Origin: Halobacteriovorax vibrionivorans
GTDB taxonomy: Bacteria > Bdellovibrionota > Bacteriovoracia > Bacteriovoracales > Bacteriovoracaceae
Direction: 5' to 3'
Assembly: GCF_003346865.1 (NCBI RefSeq)
Contig: NZ_QDKL01000004.1
Span: 1-64,000, forward strand
Length of the DNA: 64,000 bases
This document shows, piece by piece, positions 17,506-25,447 of the stretch. Position 1 is the stretch's first letter. Each line of letters opens with the position of its first letter. The position numbers and the translations under genes were made by a program. The notes beneath the pieces are model-generated. The model was not told where the DNA came from and ran no database searches. It saw only the letters and a list, made by a program, of their open reading frames with translations.

Positions 17506-18142
17506 AAAGCTCCATATCTTGAATCATCACAACACGATTACTATTAAAAGTAGTGTCTTCAGGAATATTTGTTGCCATCAAAACACTTCTACCGCGTTTA
17601 CACTCTTTTGCTAGTTCTTCACCTAGTAACTTCCTAGCAGCTCTATCTAGGACAGCAGTAATTTCATCCATTAAAATAAACTCAACTTCAGAGCTTATCG
17701 CTGCAATAAATTGTATTCTGGCCTTCATACCAGTAGAAAGTTCATAAACATACTTATCTCGATCTAGGCCAAATTTAATCAATAACTCTTCTTCTCTTTG
17801 AGAGTTATAATTTGGATACAAGATCTTATAATTATCAAGAATGTATCCAACACGAGAATTCTCATCAAAAGTGAGATCATGTGAGTTTAAAAATAAAGAC
17901 TTAAATAACTCATGCCTTTTATTATTATATGGTGACAGCCCTAAAACACTAACATATCCGTCTAGAGGATGGCGAAGACCAAGAAGTAAGTTAACAAGAG
18001 TACTCTTACCTGAACCGTTCTTTCCAAGAAGAATAACAAATTCTCCTTTATTGATTTGAAGATTTAGATTTTTGAAAATAACTTCACCACTGGGATAAGT
18101 ATAAGCAAGGTTTCTGATATCGAGGATACAATTTGAACTCAT
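17489..18142 (-). CDS. ABC transporter ATP-binding protein
   Basis: ATPase subunit for the membrane protein encoded immediately downstream. Visible motifs: Walker A GKNGSGKST (about 40-48), a Q-loop region replaced by FLNSHD, signature ELSTGMKARIQF in place of LSGGQ, Walker B FILMDE, and a switch region MATNIPED where the usual His is not obvious. The STGMK signature is typical of ABC-2 exporter ATPases of the CcmA/NatA kind. I start at the ATG at 18142, giving about 217 residues; an in-frame start 42 bases upstream adds a tail without homology. The stop overlaps the permease start by 17 bases. Confidence 0.88.
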   Translation of the reverse strand: MSSNCILDIRNLAYTYPSGEVIFKNLNLQINKGEFVILLGKNGSGKSTLVNLLLGLRHPLDGYVSVLGLSPYNNKRHELFKSLFLNSHDLTFDENSRVGYILDNYKILYPNYNSQREEELLIKFGLDRDKYVYELSTGMKARIQFIAAISSEVEFILMDEITAVLDRAARKLLGEELAKECKRGRSVLMATNIPEDTTFNSNRVVMIQDMELCDEAA

Positions 18143-18268
18143 AAGAACTGCCTTAATGAATATATGATTAACTTTAAACAGCAATCATAACAGCAGTATA
18201 AAAATATCCAAAAATCAGAGTCTTATGTGTCGACTAAATAAAGACTGGTGCAATTATTTGAGGCGGCC

Positions 18269-19090
18269 CTAACCTATCAATTCATCAATATAAGAAATGA
18301 CATCATCAAGGTTCTTCTTAATTCCCTTGTAAGAGAGAGTATCGTCAGTCATTGAGACAATGGCCTCTTTTAAGAGTTTAAGTTCTCTTGCAGGAATCTG
18401 CGCAACATCAAGAAAGTATGTTCGAATTGTAAATAAGCAAATATTCTCTTCTGCTAGACCTACCATATGCTGGCGTTCAATTCTCATATAGAGCTTGTGA
18501 TTGCCGTCATTTTTAAAGCTTCGGCCATACCATAACTCATCAGAAACACCCTTAGGAGATTCAGGATGATGGTTTAGTCTCGTATCAGTTGAGAGTCCCC
18601 ATGCAAACCTCTTAAATGGCCCTCGCTCGATTAGCGAGCGGGAAAGCCTTGTTGCATTCTTAGCAATTTGGCCAAAGTCTGCAACAGGTATGTGGATATG
18701 ATTGAAGTCTTGAGAGATCTTCTCTCTAGGGTCCCAGTGATTTGGAAAGCATAGAGAAATAGCAATGGCCTTCTCACCTTTCATAAGAGCGAAGTCTTCC
18801 TGTGTATTAAGTGTCATCTGCGCAATAGAAGAATAGTCTTTACTTGCGCATTGATTTAAAAAGTTTTGATAAACACTTTCGTTACTTAAAAATTCTTCAT
18901 CTAAGCAAAGATACTTATCTTTATTCTCATTAAAACAAATACTTTTTTGCTCAATATAATCATTAAAGTTTTGGTCTTTTAAAAAGACATCGCTATCAAG
19001 TGGAGAAAGGCCAGGAGAGACTTCATACTTACCTTTTCTTAAAGGAAATAGCTCCTCTTTAAATTCGAGTGGTTTTACTGGCGCATACAT
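18269..19090 (-). CDS. DUF3445 (heme-dependent oxidative N-demethylase-like) protein
   Basis: A 273-residue protein of the DUF3445 family, whose studied members bind heme and oxidatively demethylate small amines. Family signatures are recognisable: FNHIHIPVADFGQIA (about 128-142), SLIERGPFKRFAWGLSTD (about 153-170), the LYMRIERQHMVGL segment (about 200-212) and ENICLFTIRTYFLDVAQIP. There is no signal peptide. The stop lies 178 bases before the ABC genes; the start is four bases after the alkaline phosphatase stop, so it is the last gene of that operon. Specific substrate unknown. Confidence 0.78.
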   Translation of the reverse strand: MYAPVKPLEFKEELFPLRKGKYEVSPGLSPLDSDVFLKDQNFNDYIEQKSICFNENKDKYLCLDEEFLSNESVYQNFLNQCASKDYSSIAQMTLNTQEDFALMKGEKAIAISLCFPNHWDPREKISQDFNHIHIPVADFGQIAKNATRLSRSLIERGPFKRFAWGLSTDTRLNHHPESPKGVSDELWYGRSFKNDGNHKLYMRIERQHMVGLAEENICLFTIRTYFLDVAQIPARELKLLKEAIVSMTDDTLSYKGIKKNLDDVISYIDELIG

Positions 19091-19094
19091 TACT

Positions 19095-20666
19095 TTATAG
19101 CCCTAATACTTTTTGTAAACGATCACCAATTTGAGGATGAGTTAACTGGCCAGAAAACTCTTTGGCCCAATCAACATGCCCTTTTGTATAAACATGTACT
19201 GGTGCAGCAGTGTGCCCACTTGTTGCCCAAACAACATTCTGCTCACTTGCGATGGCCTTAGCAATTAGTGATGTTCTGATATTTTTAAGATCATAATAAT
19301 AATGATCATGATATCCTCTAAACTTAGGCACCTCACCTTTGTATAATTTTAAATTCTTTCTCCTGCGTTTTTCTTCAATTGCCTTAGCTAAGATTTCGCT
19401 ACACTTACTAACACTTAAACGAACTGAAGTTGTCTCTTCAATAAGATCACATAGCGTTGAAGAAGTTTGCTGTGACTTTTCTAAATCTAAGAAGTCATCC
19501 CAAAGCTTAATTAAATTTGTCTTTTGAGAATATAGAAGATCTAAGACTCGATATGGGCCATAGTTGATAGATGTTTTAAACTTACGGTCTTTAAAAACTG
19601 AACCAGACAATTCAATCTCATCCTCTATTTTTCCAATATTATAACCAAATCCAAATCCACCTGTTTCATGATCCGCTGTAATAACTAAAAGTGTATCAGG
19701 GTCCTTACTAACCCAATCACTGATCCAATTAACAGTTTCATTAAATGAAAGCATCTCATGGAGCATACTTCCAGCATCATTTTGGTGACCGGCCCAATCA
19801 ATTTGGCCACCTTCAATCATAAGAAAGAAGCCATCATCATTTTTAGAAAGAGTTTCAACAGCACTCTTTGACATCTCAAGAAGAGTTGGAATCTCACGTG
19901 ACTCATCTTCTTTTTTATCACGAAACCATAAAGCTTCTGGCATATTGTGATTCGTGAAAAGACCTAAGACTTTCTTAGTTGGATCGATATTAGTAAGCTC
20001 ACTTCTTTTATGAATTACTTGAAAGCCTTTATCTTTTGCCTCTTGTAATAGATTGCGATCATCTTTTCGTTTAGACTTAAGTGTGAAATGACCTTCTATT
20101 GCACTCTTCGTTCCCTTAGGTACAAAGCGGTTGGCCCCACCAGAAAACATAAGATCAGGAGCAACTTCAATCATACTTTGAGCAATTCTATCTTCAGACC
20201 ATCGATTTGCAACATGAGCAGCAAAAGAGGCCGGTGTCGCATGAGTAAGTCTTGTATCTGATACCAGTCCAGTTTTGAGTCCTTTCTTTTGTGCCTTTTC
20301 TAAAATAGTTTTTGCAATCTCTCCTTCTTTATCCAATCCAATCATTTCAGACCTTGAAGGTGTACCAGTTGCTAATTGTGTAGCAGAACAAGCAGAGTCT
20401 ACAACAATGCTCCCATACGGCTGAGTTGCAGAAACACCTAATTGATTAGTGTTCATATTTGCAAAGGCATAACGAACATTCTTCATCTTCGGATTTGAAT
20501 TATATTTTAAGTAGTAATTTAATAATGAGATCTGACCTGGCCCCATTCCATCACCTATCATTAAAATAAGATTTTTTGGCCCTTTATTTGATGAGCTATT
20601 CATACAACTAGAAAGCAATAAAAGTGCACTTAAAAAGAAAGTAGAAGATATAGACCTATTAATCAT
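19095..20666 (-). CDS. Alkaline phosphatase (PhoA family), lipoprotein
   Basis: A phosphomonoesterase anchored by lipid: signal with lipobox LSSC (about 18-21), then the family motifs in order: LMIGDGMGPGQ (about 35-45, metal ligand Asp), the nucleophile region VDSACSATQLATG (about 88-100, nucleophile Ser after DSA-C), EGGQIDWAGHQND, TADHETGGFGFG, and TSGHTAAPVHVYTKG. All zinc and magnesium ligands of the family seem present. At 523 residues it is larger than E. coli PhoA, with an insertion of about 80 residues (roughly 365-450) between the last two motifs. Coupled to the upstream hydrolase by a four-base overlap. Likely phosphate scavenging; no pho box was identified. Confidence 0.92.
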   Translation of the reverse strand: MINRSISSTFFLSALLLLSSCMNSSSNKGPKNLILMIGDGMGPGQISLLNYYLKYNSNPKMKNVRYAFANMNTNQLGVSATQPYGSIVVDSACSATQLATGTPSRSEMIGLDKEGEIAKTILEKAQKKGLKTGLVSDTRLTHATPASFAAHVANRWSEDRIAQSMIEVAPDLMFSGGANRFVPKGTKSAIEGHFTLKSKRKDDRNLLQEAKDKGFQVIHKRSELTNIDPTKKVLGLFTNHNMPEALWFRDKKEDESREIPTLLEMSKSAVETLSKNDDGFFLMIEGGQIDWAGHQNDAGSMLHEMLSFNETVNWISDWVSKDPDTLLVITADHETGGFGFGYNIGKIEDEIELSGSVFKDRKFKTSINYGPYRVLDLLYSQKTNLIKLWDDFLDLEKSQQTSSTLCDLIEETTSVRLSVSKCSEILAKAIEEKRRRKNLKLYKGEVPKFRGYHDHYYYDLKNIRTSLIAKAIASEQNVVWATSGHTAAPVHVYTKGHVDWAKEFSGQLTHPQIGDRLQKVLGL

Positions 20667-21586
20667 TTATTATCCTTTAATATTTCGTTGAATATATTAT
20701 TTTTTGCGTAATTGAGTAGTTCATCACATTCTAACACGTAATTTGTCCAAGCATGGAAACCTGATGAAAATTCCTTAAAGCTTACTTGTACACCTTCACG
20801 CATAAGTTTCTCATAAAACATAATACTATCGTCATAGAGAACATCATACTTTGCGACATAGATATTTGTCCTTGGAAGTAGAGATAAATCATCTGAGTAG
20901 AGAGGGAAAATATCAGGATCTTGAAGATGAATATCGCGATCAGAAATTGCATAATCAAGTAACTTTAAAAGCATTGATTTCGATAGGCCTGACTCCTCAC
21001 CACTTTCAAAGCGATGTGCAGAGTCCGAGTCAAAATCACTTTGATAATGACCGGTAATAAGATGAATCTCTTTAATATCTAATTGATCGCTACGTTTTGC
21101 ATTTTCAAGAGCACAAAGTGTAACGAGATTTGCACCGGCAGAAGTTCCAGTTAAGATAAACCTTTTAACTCCGCGTTTTTTTAAGTCTAATAGTAGCTTC
21201 AAGGACCAATCCACAATCTCTGGGATCGTCACTTCTGGACAAAGAGGATAATCAGGACACAGGATTGTTCTTCCAGATTCATTATAGAGGGCCTGACAAA
21301 ATTGGGCCCCAGTTAACTCATCACCTGTTACATATCCACCAGAATGAAAGTGTAAAATACACTCTTGTTCGATTTTACTCTTATCTTTTGTCCATACAAG
21401 TATGCGTCGATCATCAAAAGAAAACTCGTCTTCTACATATTGAGTGTTCTCTTTTTCTACAATGGCCATAGCGCGACGTAATTCTTCGAGAGTAATTTTT
21501 GAAAATCGCTTTATTCCAGCATCAAAGAAAGCTTGCATAGATGCAAGTCTCTTTGTTGTTAGAAAGTCACGTATTGTTTCATTCAT
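20663..21586 (-). CDS. Alpha/beta hydrolase (HSL-like esterase)
   Basis: A 307-residue cytosolic esterase- or lipase-like hydrolase. The oxyanion motif reads HSGGYVTGD (about 80-88) where the family usually has HGGG, the nucleophile elbow is GTSAGAN (about 146-152), the acid is probably Asp in AKYDVLYDD, and the base His is in SGFHAW (about 279-284). It is the first gene of an operon with alkaline phosphatase (four-base ATGA overlap) and the DUF3445 protein. The substrate is unknown. The 179 bases upstream, facing a divergent small gene, hold the likely promoter. Confidence 0.85.
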   Translation of the reverse strand: MNETIRDFLTTKRLASMQAFFDAGIKRFSKITLEELRRAMAIVEKENTQYVEDEFSFDDRRILVWTKDKSKIEQECILHFHSGGYVTGDELTGAQFCQALYNESGRTILCPDYPLCPEVTIPEIVDWSLKLLLDLKKRGVKRFILTGTSAGANLVTLCALENAKRSDQLDIKEIHLITGHYQSDFDSDSAHRFESGEESGLSKSMLLKLLDYAISDRDIHLQDPDIFPLYSDDLSLLPRTNIYVAKYDVLYDDSIMFYEKLMREGVQVSFKEFSSGFHAWTNYVLECDELLNYAKNNIFNEILKDNK

Positions 21587-21774
21587 AGTTAAATCTTATT
21601 AAGTTCATAATAGTAAAGCCTGCTAAGTATATAAATAAACGCCTGATAATTAAAGATACTTCAGCTCATATTTTCCGACTAAAACAGTATGAATTTATTT
21701 CAACAGAAATTTCATAATAATCTGTTATTACACCGCAATAATTAACCTAAACAGATTCAACAGAGGTGATAAAT

Positions 21775-21990
21775 ATGAAACGAATTTTAGCTGCAACTTT
21801 TATCTTTATACTTACTTCAAACCCTGCATATGGTGCACAAGGTGAACAAGAAAAGAAAGAAATGAAAGATAAACAATCGAAATCACAAAAATCAAAAGTA
21901 GACAAAAAGAAAACAAGTGATCGCGATCCTGCAAGTATAAGTGGAAAAGAAGTGAGTTTAACGGAGAAGCATTACTTAATATATGAATAA
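21775..21990 (+). CDS. Small secreted, Lys-rich protein
   Basis: A 71-residue product with a clear signal peptide (about 1-20, cleavage after AYG-A or similar) and a mature part made almost entirely of Lys, Ser, Asp, Glu and Gln, so probably disordered. The ATG at 21775 has GAGGT seven bases upstream; a GTG nine bases earlier is the alternative. Only 33 bases separate it from the next small membrane protein on the same strand. No known family. It is preceded by a 188-base gap shared with the divergent hydrolase. Confidence 0.6.
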   Translation: MKRILAATFIFILTSNPAYGAQGEQEKKEMKDKQSKSQKSKVDKKKTSDRDPASISGKEVSLTEKHYLIYE

Positions 21991-22023
21991 TTTTTTAGTA
22001 ACAAAAACTAGGAACTGGAGACT

Positions 22024-22347
22024 ATGAGCATTAAACAGAAAAATACATTCAACCCTAAGGCCATTATCTATGCTGGTATTGGTGCAATTATTATTCTTCT
22101 GATCATAGCTGGCGTTAGTCGTGTTCAAGGTGCTGTTGTAAGTCAAGATAGTGGTGCAGTAGAAGATGTCACATTTTCTGAAGAAAATAAGAATATGTCT
22201 AAAGAAAAGGATTATGCAGACCAAAAAAGCATGCCTCAGGAAGACTCAAAGCGTACCCCTGCTTCATATGATGAAAAAGAACAGAAGATAGAAAGAAATA
22301 TGGAGTATCACGATAAAGAGTACTTATATGATAGAAAATATAAGTAG
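22024..22347 (+). CDS. Small single-span membrane protein
   Basis: A 107-residue protein with one strong hydrophobic segment at about 12-35 and a highly charged C-terminal domain rich in Lys, Glu, Asp and Tyr (ending YHDKEYLYDRKYK). A GGAGACT ribosome site precedes the ATG. It follows the small secreted Lys-rich protein by 33 bases and is probably co-transcribed. The topology suggests a tail in the periplasm or cytoplasm; the motif cannot decide. No family recognised. Confidence 0.62.
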   Translation: MSIKQKNTFNPKAIIYAGIGAIIILLIIAGVSRVQGAVVSQDSGAVEDVTFSEENKNMSKEKDYADQKSMPQEDSKRTPASYDEKEQKIERNMEYHDKEYLYDRKYK

Positions 22348-22359
22348 TGCAAAATTAGA

Positions 22360-22414
22360 TTGTGCACAACTTAAATTCATGATAATGTCTCCTTAGGATA
22401 TAAACTAAGGAGAC
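22360..22414 (+). promoter_or_regulatory. Probable operator/promoter and mRNA stem before the peroxidase operon
   Basis: A perfect ten-base palindrome TTGTGCACAA (22360-22369) is followed 11 bases on by GATAAT, a possible -10 box. Further on, GTCTCCTTAG (22387-22396) and CTAAGGAGAC (22405-22414) form a perfect ten-base inverted repeat with the AAGGAG ribosome site of the peroxidase gene inside the right arm. An OhrR/MarR regulator is encoded two genes on, so either element could be its operator, and the second could also fold in RNA and hide the ribosome site. The pairings are seen; the roles are inferred. Confidence 0.55.
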
Positions 22415-22418
22415 CATT

Positions 22419-22895
22419 ATGAGTATTTATGATTACAAAGCAATCGATATCAAAGGGAATGAGCGCTCTTTAAGTGAATTTAAAGGAAAGAGTTTACTTA
22501 TTGTAAACACTGCAAGTAAGTGTGGTTTTACTCCTCAATATGAAGGTCTTCAAAAGATCTATGATAAATACAAAGACAAATTAGAAGTCTTAGCATTTCC
22601 TTGTAATCAATTTGGAAAGCAAGAACCTGGTAATTCTGAAGACATTCAGTCTTTTTGTGATTTAACTTTTAAAACATCATTTCCACTTTTTGAAAAAGTT
22701 GAGGTCAATGGTGAAAATACTCATCCACTATTCCAATATTTAAAATCAGAACTTCCAGGCCTTCTAGGTAGCAAGAAGATCAAATGGAATTTTACAAAAT
22801 TTCTTATCGACAGCGAAGGCAATCCAGTAAAAAGATATGCTCCTATTGATAAACCTGAGAGCATTGAAAATGATATAAAAAAGAGTTTTAAATAA
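22419..22895 (+). CDS. Glutathione peroxidase family (thiol peroxidase)
   Basis: Reduces hydroperoxides, in bacteria generally with thioredoxin rather than glutathione. The 158 residues carry the peroxidatic Cys35 in NTASKCGFT, the catalytic Gln in PCNQFGKQEPG (about 65-75), and the Trp/Asn pair in WNFTKFL. Selenocysteine is replaced by Cys, as usual in bacteria. A second Cys in SFCDLTF (about 84) is the likely resolving residue of the Cys-type enzymes. It is the first of three overlapping genes, with an OhrR-type regulator and a nitroreductase, and its ribosome site lies in a perfect inverted repeat. Confidence 0.95.
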   Translation: MSIYDYKAIDIKGNERSLSEFKGKSLLIVNTASKCGFTPQYEGLQKIYDKYKDKLEVLAFPCNQFGKQEPGNSEDIQSFCDLTFKTSFPLFEKVEVNGENTHPLFQYLKSELPGLLGSKKIKWNFTKFLIDSEGNPVKRYAPIDKPESIENDIKKSFK

Positions 22896-23332
22896 TGAGT
22901 GATGAAATTCTCTACATTGAAAACCAAGTTTGCTTTAGCCTATATCGATTAAGCAAATTGATAACAAGTCAGTACAGGCCTTATCTTGAAGAGATAAACC
23001 TTACTTATCCTCAATATCTTGTCATGCTTGTTCTATGGGAAGATGAAAGAGTTAATATGTCTGAGCTGGGAGATAAGTTATCACTTGATACCGGAACACT
23101 CTCCCCTCTTGTCAAGAGGCTTATTGAAAAGAAACTTGTTGAGAAGAAAAGATGTGAGGAAGACGAGAGAATTGTCTATATAACAACAACGACACAGGGA
23201 AAGAAGTTAAAGAAAAAGGCAAAATCAATACCTCAAAAGCTACTTTGTTCAAAAGAAATAGATATTAGTGAAATACAAAAGCTAAAAGCTGAAGCAGATA
23301 AAGTATATAACCTATGGAGCACACATGAATAA
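22895..23332 (+). CDS. OhrR-type MarR-family redox regulator
   Basis: A winged-helix transcription factor of 145 residues. The N-terminal segment ENQVCFSLYRLSKLI has the Cys (residue 13) that in OhrR senses organic hydroperoxides, and YPQYLVMLVLWE, SLDTGTLSPLVKRL and the wing DERIVYI are typical of the OhrR branch. It begins at the peroxidase stop codon (one base shared) and ends eight bases into the nitroreductase gene. Its target is probably its own operon; here the partner is a Gpx-type peroxidase, not the usual Ohr protein. Confidence 0.92.
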   Translation: MSDEILYIENQVCFSLYRLSKLITSQYRPYLEEINLTYPQYLVMLVLWEDERVNMSELGDKLSLDTGTLSPLVKRLIEKKLVEKKRCEEDERIVYITTTTQGKKLKKKAKSIPQKLLCSKEIDISEIQKLKAEADKVYNLWSTHE

Positions 23333-23966
23333 TGAAGAAATTTTAAAAGCACTTAATTGGCGATACGCTACAAAGGTCTTTGATAAAGACAAGAAGATAT
23401 CAGACGAAGATTTACACGTATTAAATGAATCCTTGAGACTCGCTGCGAGCTCGTTCGGTCTACAACCATGGAAGTTCATACTTGTTAATGACAAAGAGAC
23501 ACGTGAGAAACTAAGAGAATATTCTTGGGGACAAGCTCAAGTTACAGATGCTTCTCATTATGTAGTACTTGCATATATGACAGAACTTAATGAAGAGTAT
23601 ATTGAAAAATTTGTTCAATCAATTGCTGATCAAAGAAAAGTTGAGCGCGAAGGACTACAAGGTTACTACGATGTAATGAAAGCGGCACTTATTGACGGGC
23701 CACGATCAAAGACTATTTCAGAATGGGCACAGAGACAGACTTATATCGCAATGGGACAACTACTTATGACAGCTGCGATACAAGGCATTGATACTTGTGC
23801 AATTGAAGGAATCGTACCTGAAGAATATGATAAAATTTTAGGTCTAGAAGGAACTAAGTACAAAACTCTAGGTACAGTGGCACTTGGTTACCGCTCTGAT
23901 GAAGATAAGTACAAAGACCTTGAAAAGGTTCGATTTAGTTTTGATGAAGTATTCAAAGTTATCTAA
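23325..23966 (+). CDS. NfsB-like oxygen-insensitive nitroreductase
   Basis: An FMN-dependent NAD(P)H oxidoreductase that reduces nitro groups, quinones or similar acceptors by two electrons. The 213 residues start NWRYATKVFD with the FMN-binding RYATK (about 12-16), and continue with ASSFGLQPWKF (about 40-50), then GIDTCAIEGI and VALGYR, all typical of the family. It is coupled to the upstream OhrR-type gene by an eight-base overlap and followed by a strong terminator. Its role is probably detoxification of electrophiles under oxidative stress. Confidence 0.93.
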   Translation: MNNEEILKALNWRYATKVFDKDKKISDEDLHVLNESLRLAASSFGLQPWKFILVNDKETREKLREYSWGQAQVTDASHYVVLAYMTELNEEYIEKFVQSIADQRKVEREGLQGYYDVMKAALIDGPRSKTISEWAQRQTYIAMGQLLMTAAIQGIDTCAIEGIVPEEYDKILGLEGTKYKTLGTVALGYRSDEDKYKDLEKVRFSFDEVFKVI

Positions 23967-23969
23967 TTG

Positions 23970-23999
23970 GTAAAGGCGGCCTTTGGTCGCCTTTTTATT
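23970..23999 (+). terminator. Intrinsic terminator of the peroxide-response operon
   Basis: A ten-pair stem AAAGGCGGCC/GGTCGCCTTT (23972-23981 with 23985-23994, one G-T pair) with a TTT loop, followed by a T-run. Confidence 0.92.
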
Positions 24000-24021
24000 A
24001 ATTATAAGTTAAACTTCATTT

Positions 24022-24555
24022 ATGATTTTTATTCCATTTATTATTTTCTTTGCTCTATTATTTGGTTATTTCTTCTATAAGCATTATTCACAAAAACTTG
24101 CTCGTAATTTGGCATTAAAGAAGTTATCTGAAAAAAAACCTGCCTGGAAAGAATTCTTAAGAGATGAAACGAAGTTATTTTCTCAATTATCACAACAGGA
24201 ACAAGAAAGACTCCTAGACTCTATTCTTATTTTCTATAGTGAAAAAAAATGGTCAACAGAGCTAAGTGAAAATGAATGTTTAAAAACTTCATATTATGCA
24301 TGCCTACCAATCTTTAAAAGAAAAACTAATTACTATCCAAATATTAAAGAGATAAATTCAATGTGGAGCTTTCAAGAATGGCTTTCTCAAAACGAGAAAC
24401 AATTCGAAATCGACTTTGGAAAGATGGCCTTAAAAGAATTGCGAGGAAATTTCTCCTACTATTCTGAGCTATTTTTTGAATCTCCAAACGAGCTACAAAC
24501 TGATCATCCAGCAGTTTACGATAAGCTACTTAAGTTTTATCAAGTGGAAGTTTAA
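24022..24555 (+). CDS. MtfA-like protein lacking the zinc-peptidase motif
   Basis: A 177-residue membrane-anchored protein. The N-terminus is one hydrophobic helix (about 1-22). The C-terminus, SELFFESPNELQTDHPAVYDKLLKFYQ in the last 30 residues, reproduces the characteristic end of MtfA (Mlc titration factor) peptidases, and an upstream part with LSQQEQERLLDSILIFYSEKKW resembles their N-terminal region. The centre that should hold the HExxH zinc site is absent, and the protein is about 90 residues shorter than MtfA. It therefore looks like an inactive or reshaped relative. It overlaps the convergent SRPBCC gene by four bases. The family call is by eye from the ending. Confidence 0.55.
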   Translation: MIFIPFIIFFALLFGYFFYKHYSQKLARNLALKKLSEKKPAWKEFLRDETKLFSQLSQQEQERLLDSILIFYSEKKWSTELSENECLKTSYYACLPIFKRKTNYYPNIKEINSMWSFQEWLSQNEKQFEIDFGKMALKELRGNFSYYSELFFESPNELQTDHPAVYDKLLKFYQVEV

Positions 24556-25214
24556 TAGAAGTCTGAATCATCATCGCTATATGGATGGACTTGTTTGTAA
24601 TTGCTTCCTTGTTCAATATGGGCCTTTATATTTTGAAGATTCCACTTAAAAGTATTTGTCACACTTCTTTTTGTAATAAAACGAAATATCTGCTTCCACA
24701 TAAAGTAATTGAAACTTGATGTTTCTTTCTCTAATTCATCGCGCTCTATATAGCCAGATCGAAATGTCAGAGAAGTTTTATTTTCGCCAAGCTTCTTATA
24801 GATTTGCTCCACAAGAAACTCTCCCTTTTCGTTATAGTTGAAAATATCCATGAATTCGTTGAAGTTATAGGCCCTGATTTGCTTATAATACTGATCCTTA
24901 TTCTTTTCTATTTTGGTCGTTGTTTCGTCCCAGAAAGTCCCTTTTTCATCTGCACGTCTAAAACATCGCCTAGTAAAACCGATATCACTTTGTTTAAGAT
25001 TGGCATTCCAAGGGCATTCACTAATTGGGCAGCTGACTATCTTATAAAAGTAGGTTGACCACTTTCTTGCATTCTCATTTTTTGAATTATATGCCCATAC
25101 ATCATCAATAGATGCGTCAATCACAACAGTAAACTCTGCATAATCGCTTGGCCTTGTATACTCAGAGGCAGCGATACTGAACGATAAGATAATGAGGAGA
25201 ATATACTTTATCAT
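24552..25214 (-). CDS. Secreted SRPBCC/START-like lipid-binding domain protein
   Basis: A protein of about 220 residues with a signal peptide (ILLIILSFSIAAS) and a domain that begins YAEFTVVIDASIDDVWAYNSKNENARKWSTYF, the pattern of a START/polyketide-cyclase (SRPBCC) fold, with an N-terminal strand, an alpha helix and the DVW motif near residue 38. The body contains three Cys near 58-63 and 85. Such domains bind hydrophobic ligands in a cavity. The ATG at 25214 is chosen because the signal peptide starts there; upstream in-frame starts are possible. The 3' end overlaps the MtfA-like gene. Confidence 0.65.
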   Translation of the reverse strand: MIKYILLIILSFSIAASEYTRPSDYAEFTVVIDASIDDVWAYNSKNENARKWSTYFYKIVSCPISECPWNANLKQSDIGFTRRCFRRADEKGTFWDETTTKIEKNKDQYYKQIRAYNFNEFMDIFNYNEKGEFLVEQIYKKLGENKTSLTFRSGYIERDELEKETSSFNYFMWKQIFRFITKRSVTNTFKWNLQNIKAHIEQGSNYKQVHPYSDDDSDFY

Positions 25215-25326
25215 TTGCATAACGTATCTCGACACGACGCACACGACAAGAGACTATATAAATTTACCATTGCCATCTAATTCATAAATGATTAATATAT
25301 CTTGGCAAATCAAGTGATTTCAATCT

Positions 25327-25411
25327 GCCTAGGTGGTGAAATTGGTAAACACGCACGGTTGAGGGCCGTGTGCCGCAAGGCTTGCTGGTTCAAGTCCAGT
25401 TCTAGGCACCA
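25327..25411 (+). tRNA. tRNA-Leu (anticodon GAG)
   Basis: An 85-nt tRNA of the long-variable-arm class: acceptor GCCTAGG/TCTAGGC, D-arm with GGTAAACACG, anticodon loop TTGAGGG with anticodon GAG, a variable arm with GTGCCGCAAGGC, T-arm GGTTCAAGTCC and an encoded CCA end. A repeat-rich patch follows it. Confidence 0.95.
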
Positions 25412-25447
25412 TTCATTCAAATCCCATAATTATTTTCGAAGTATAGA

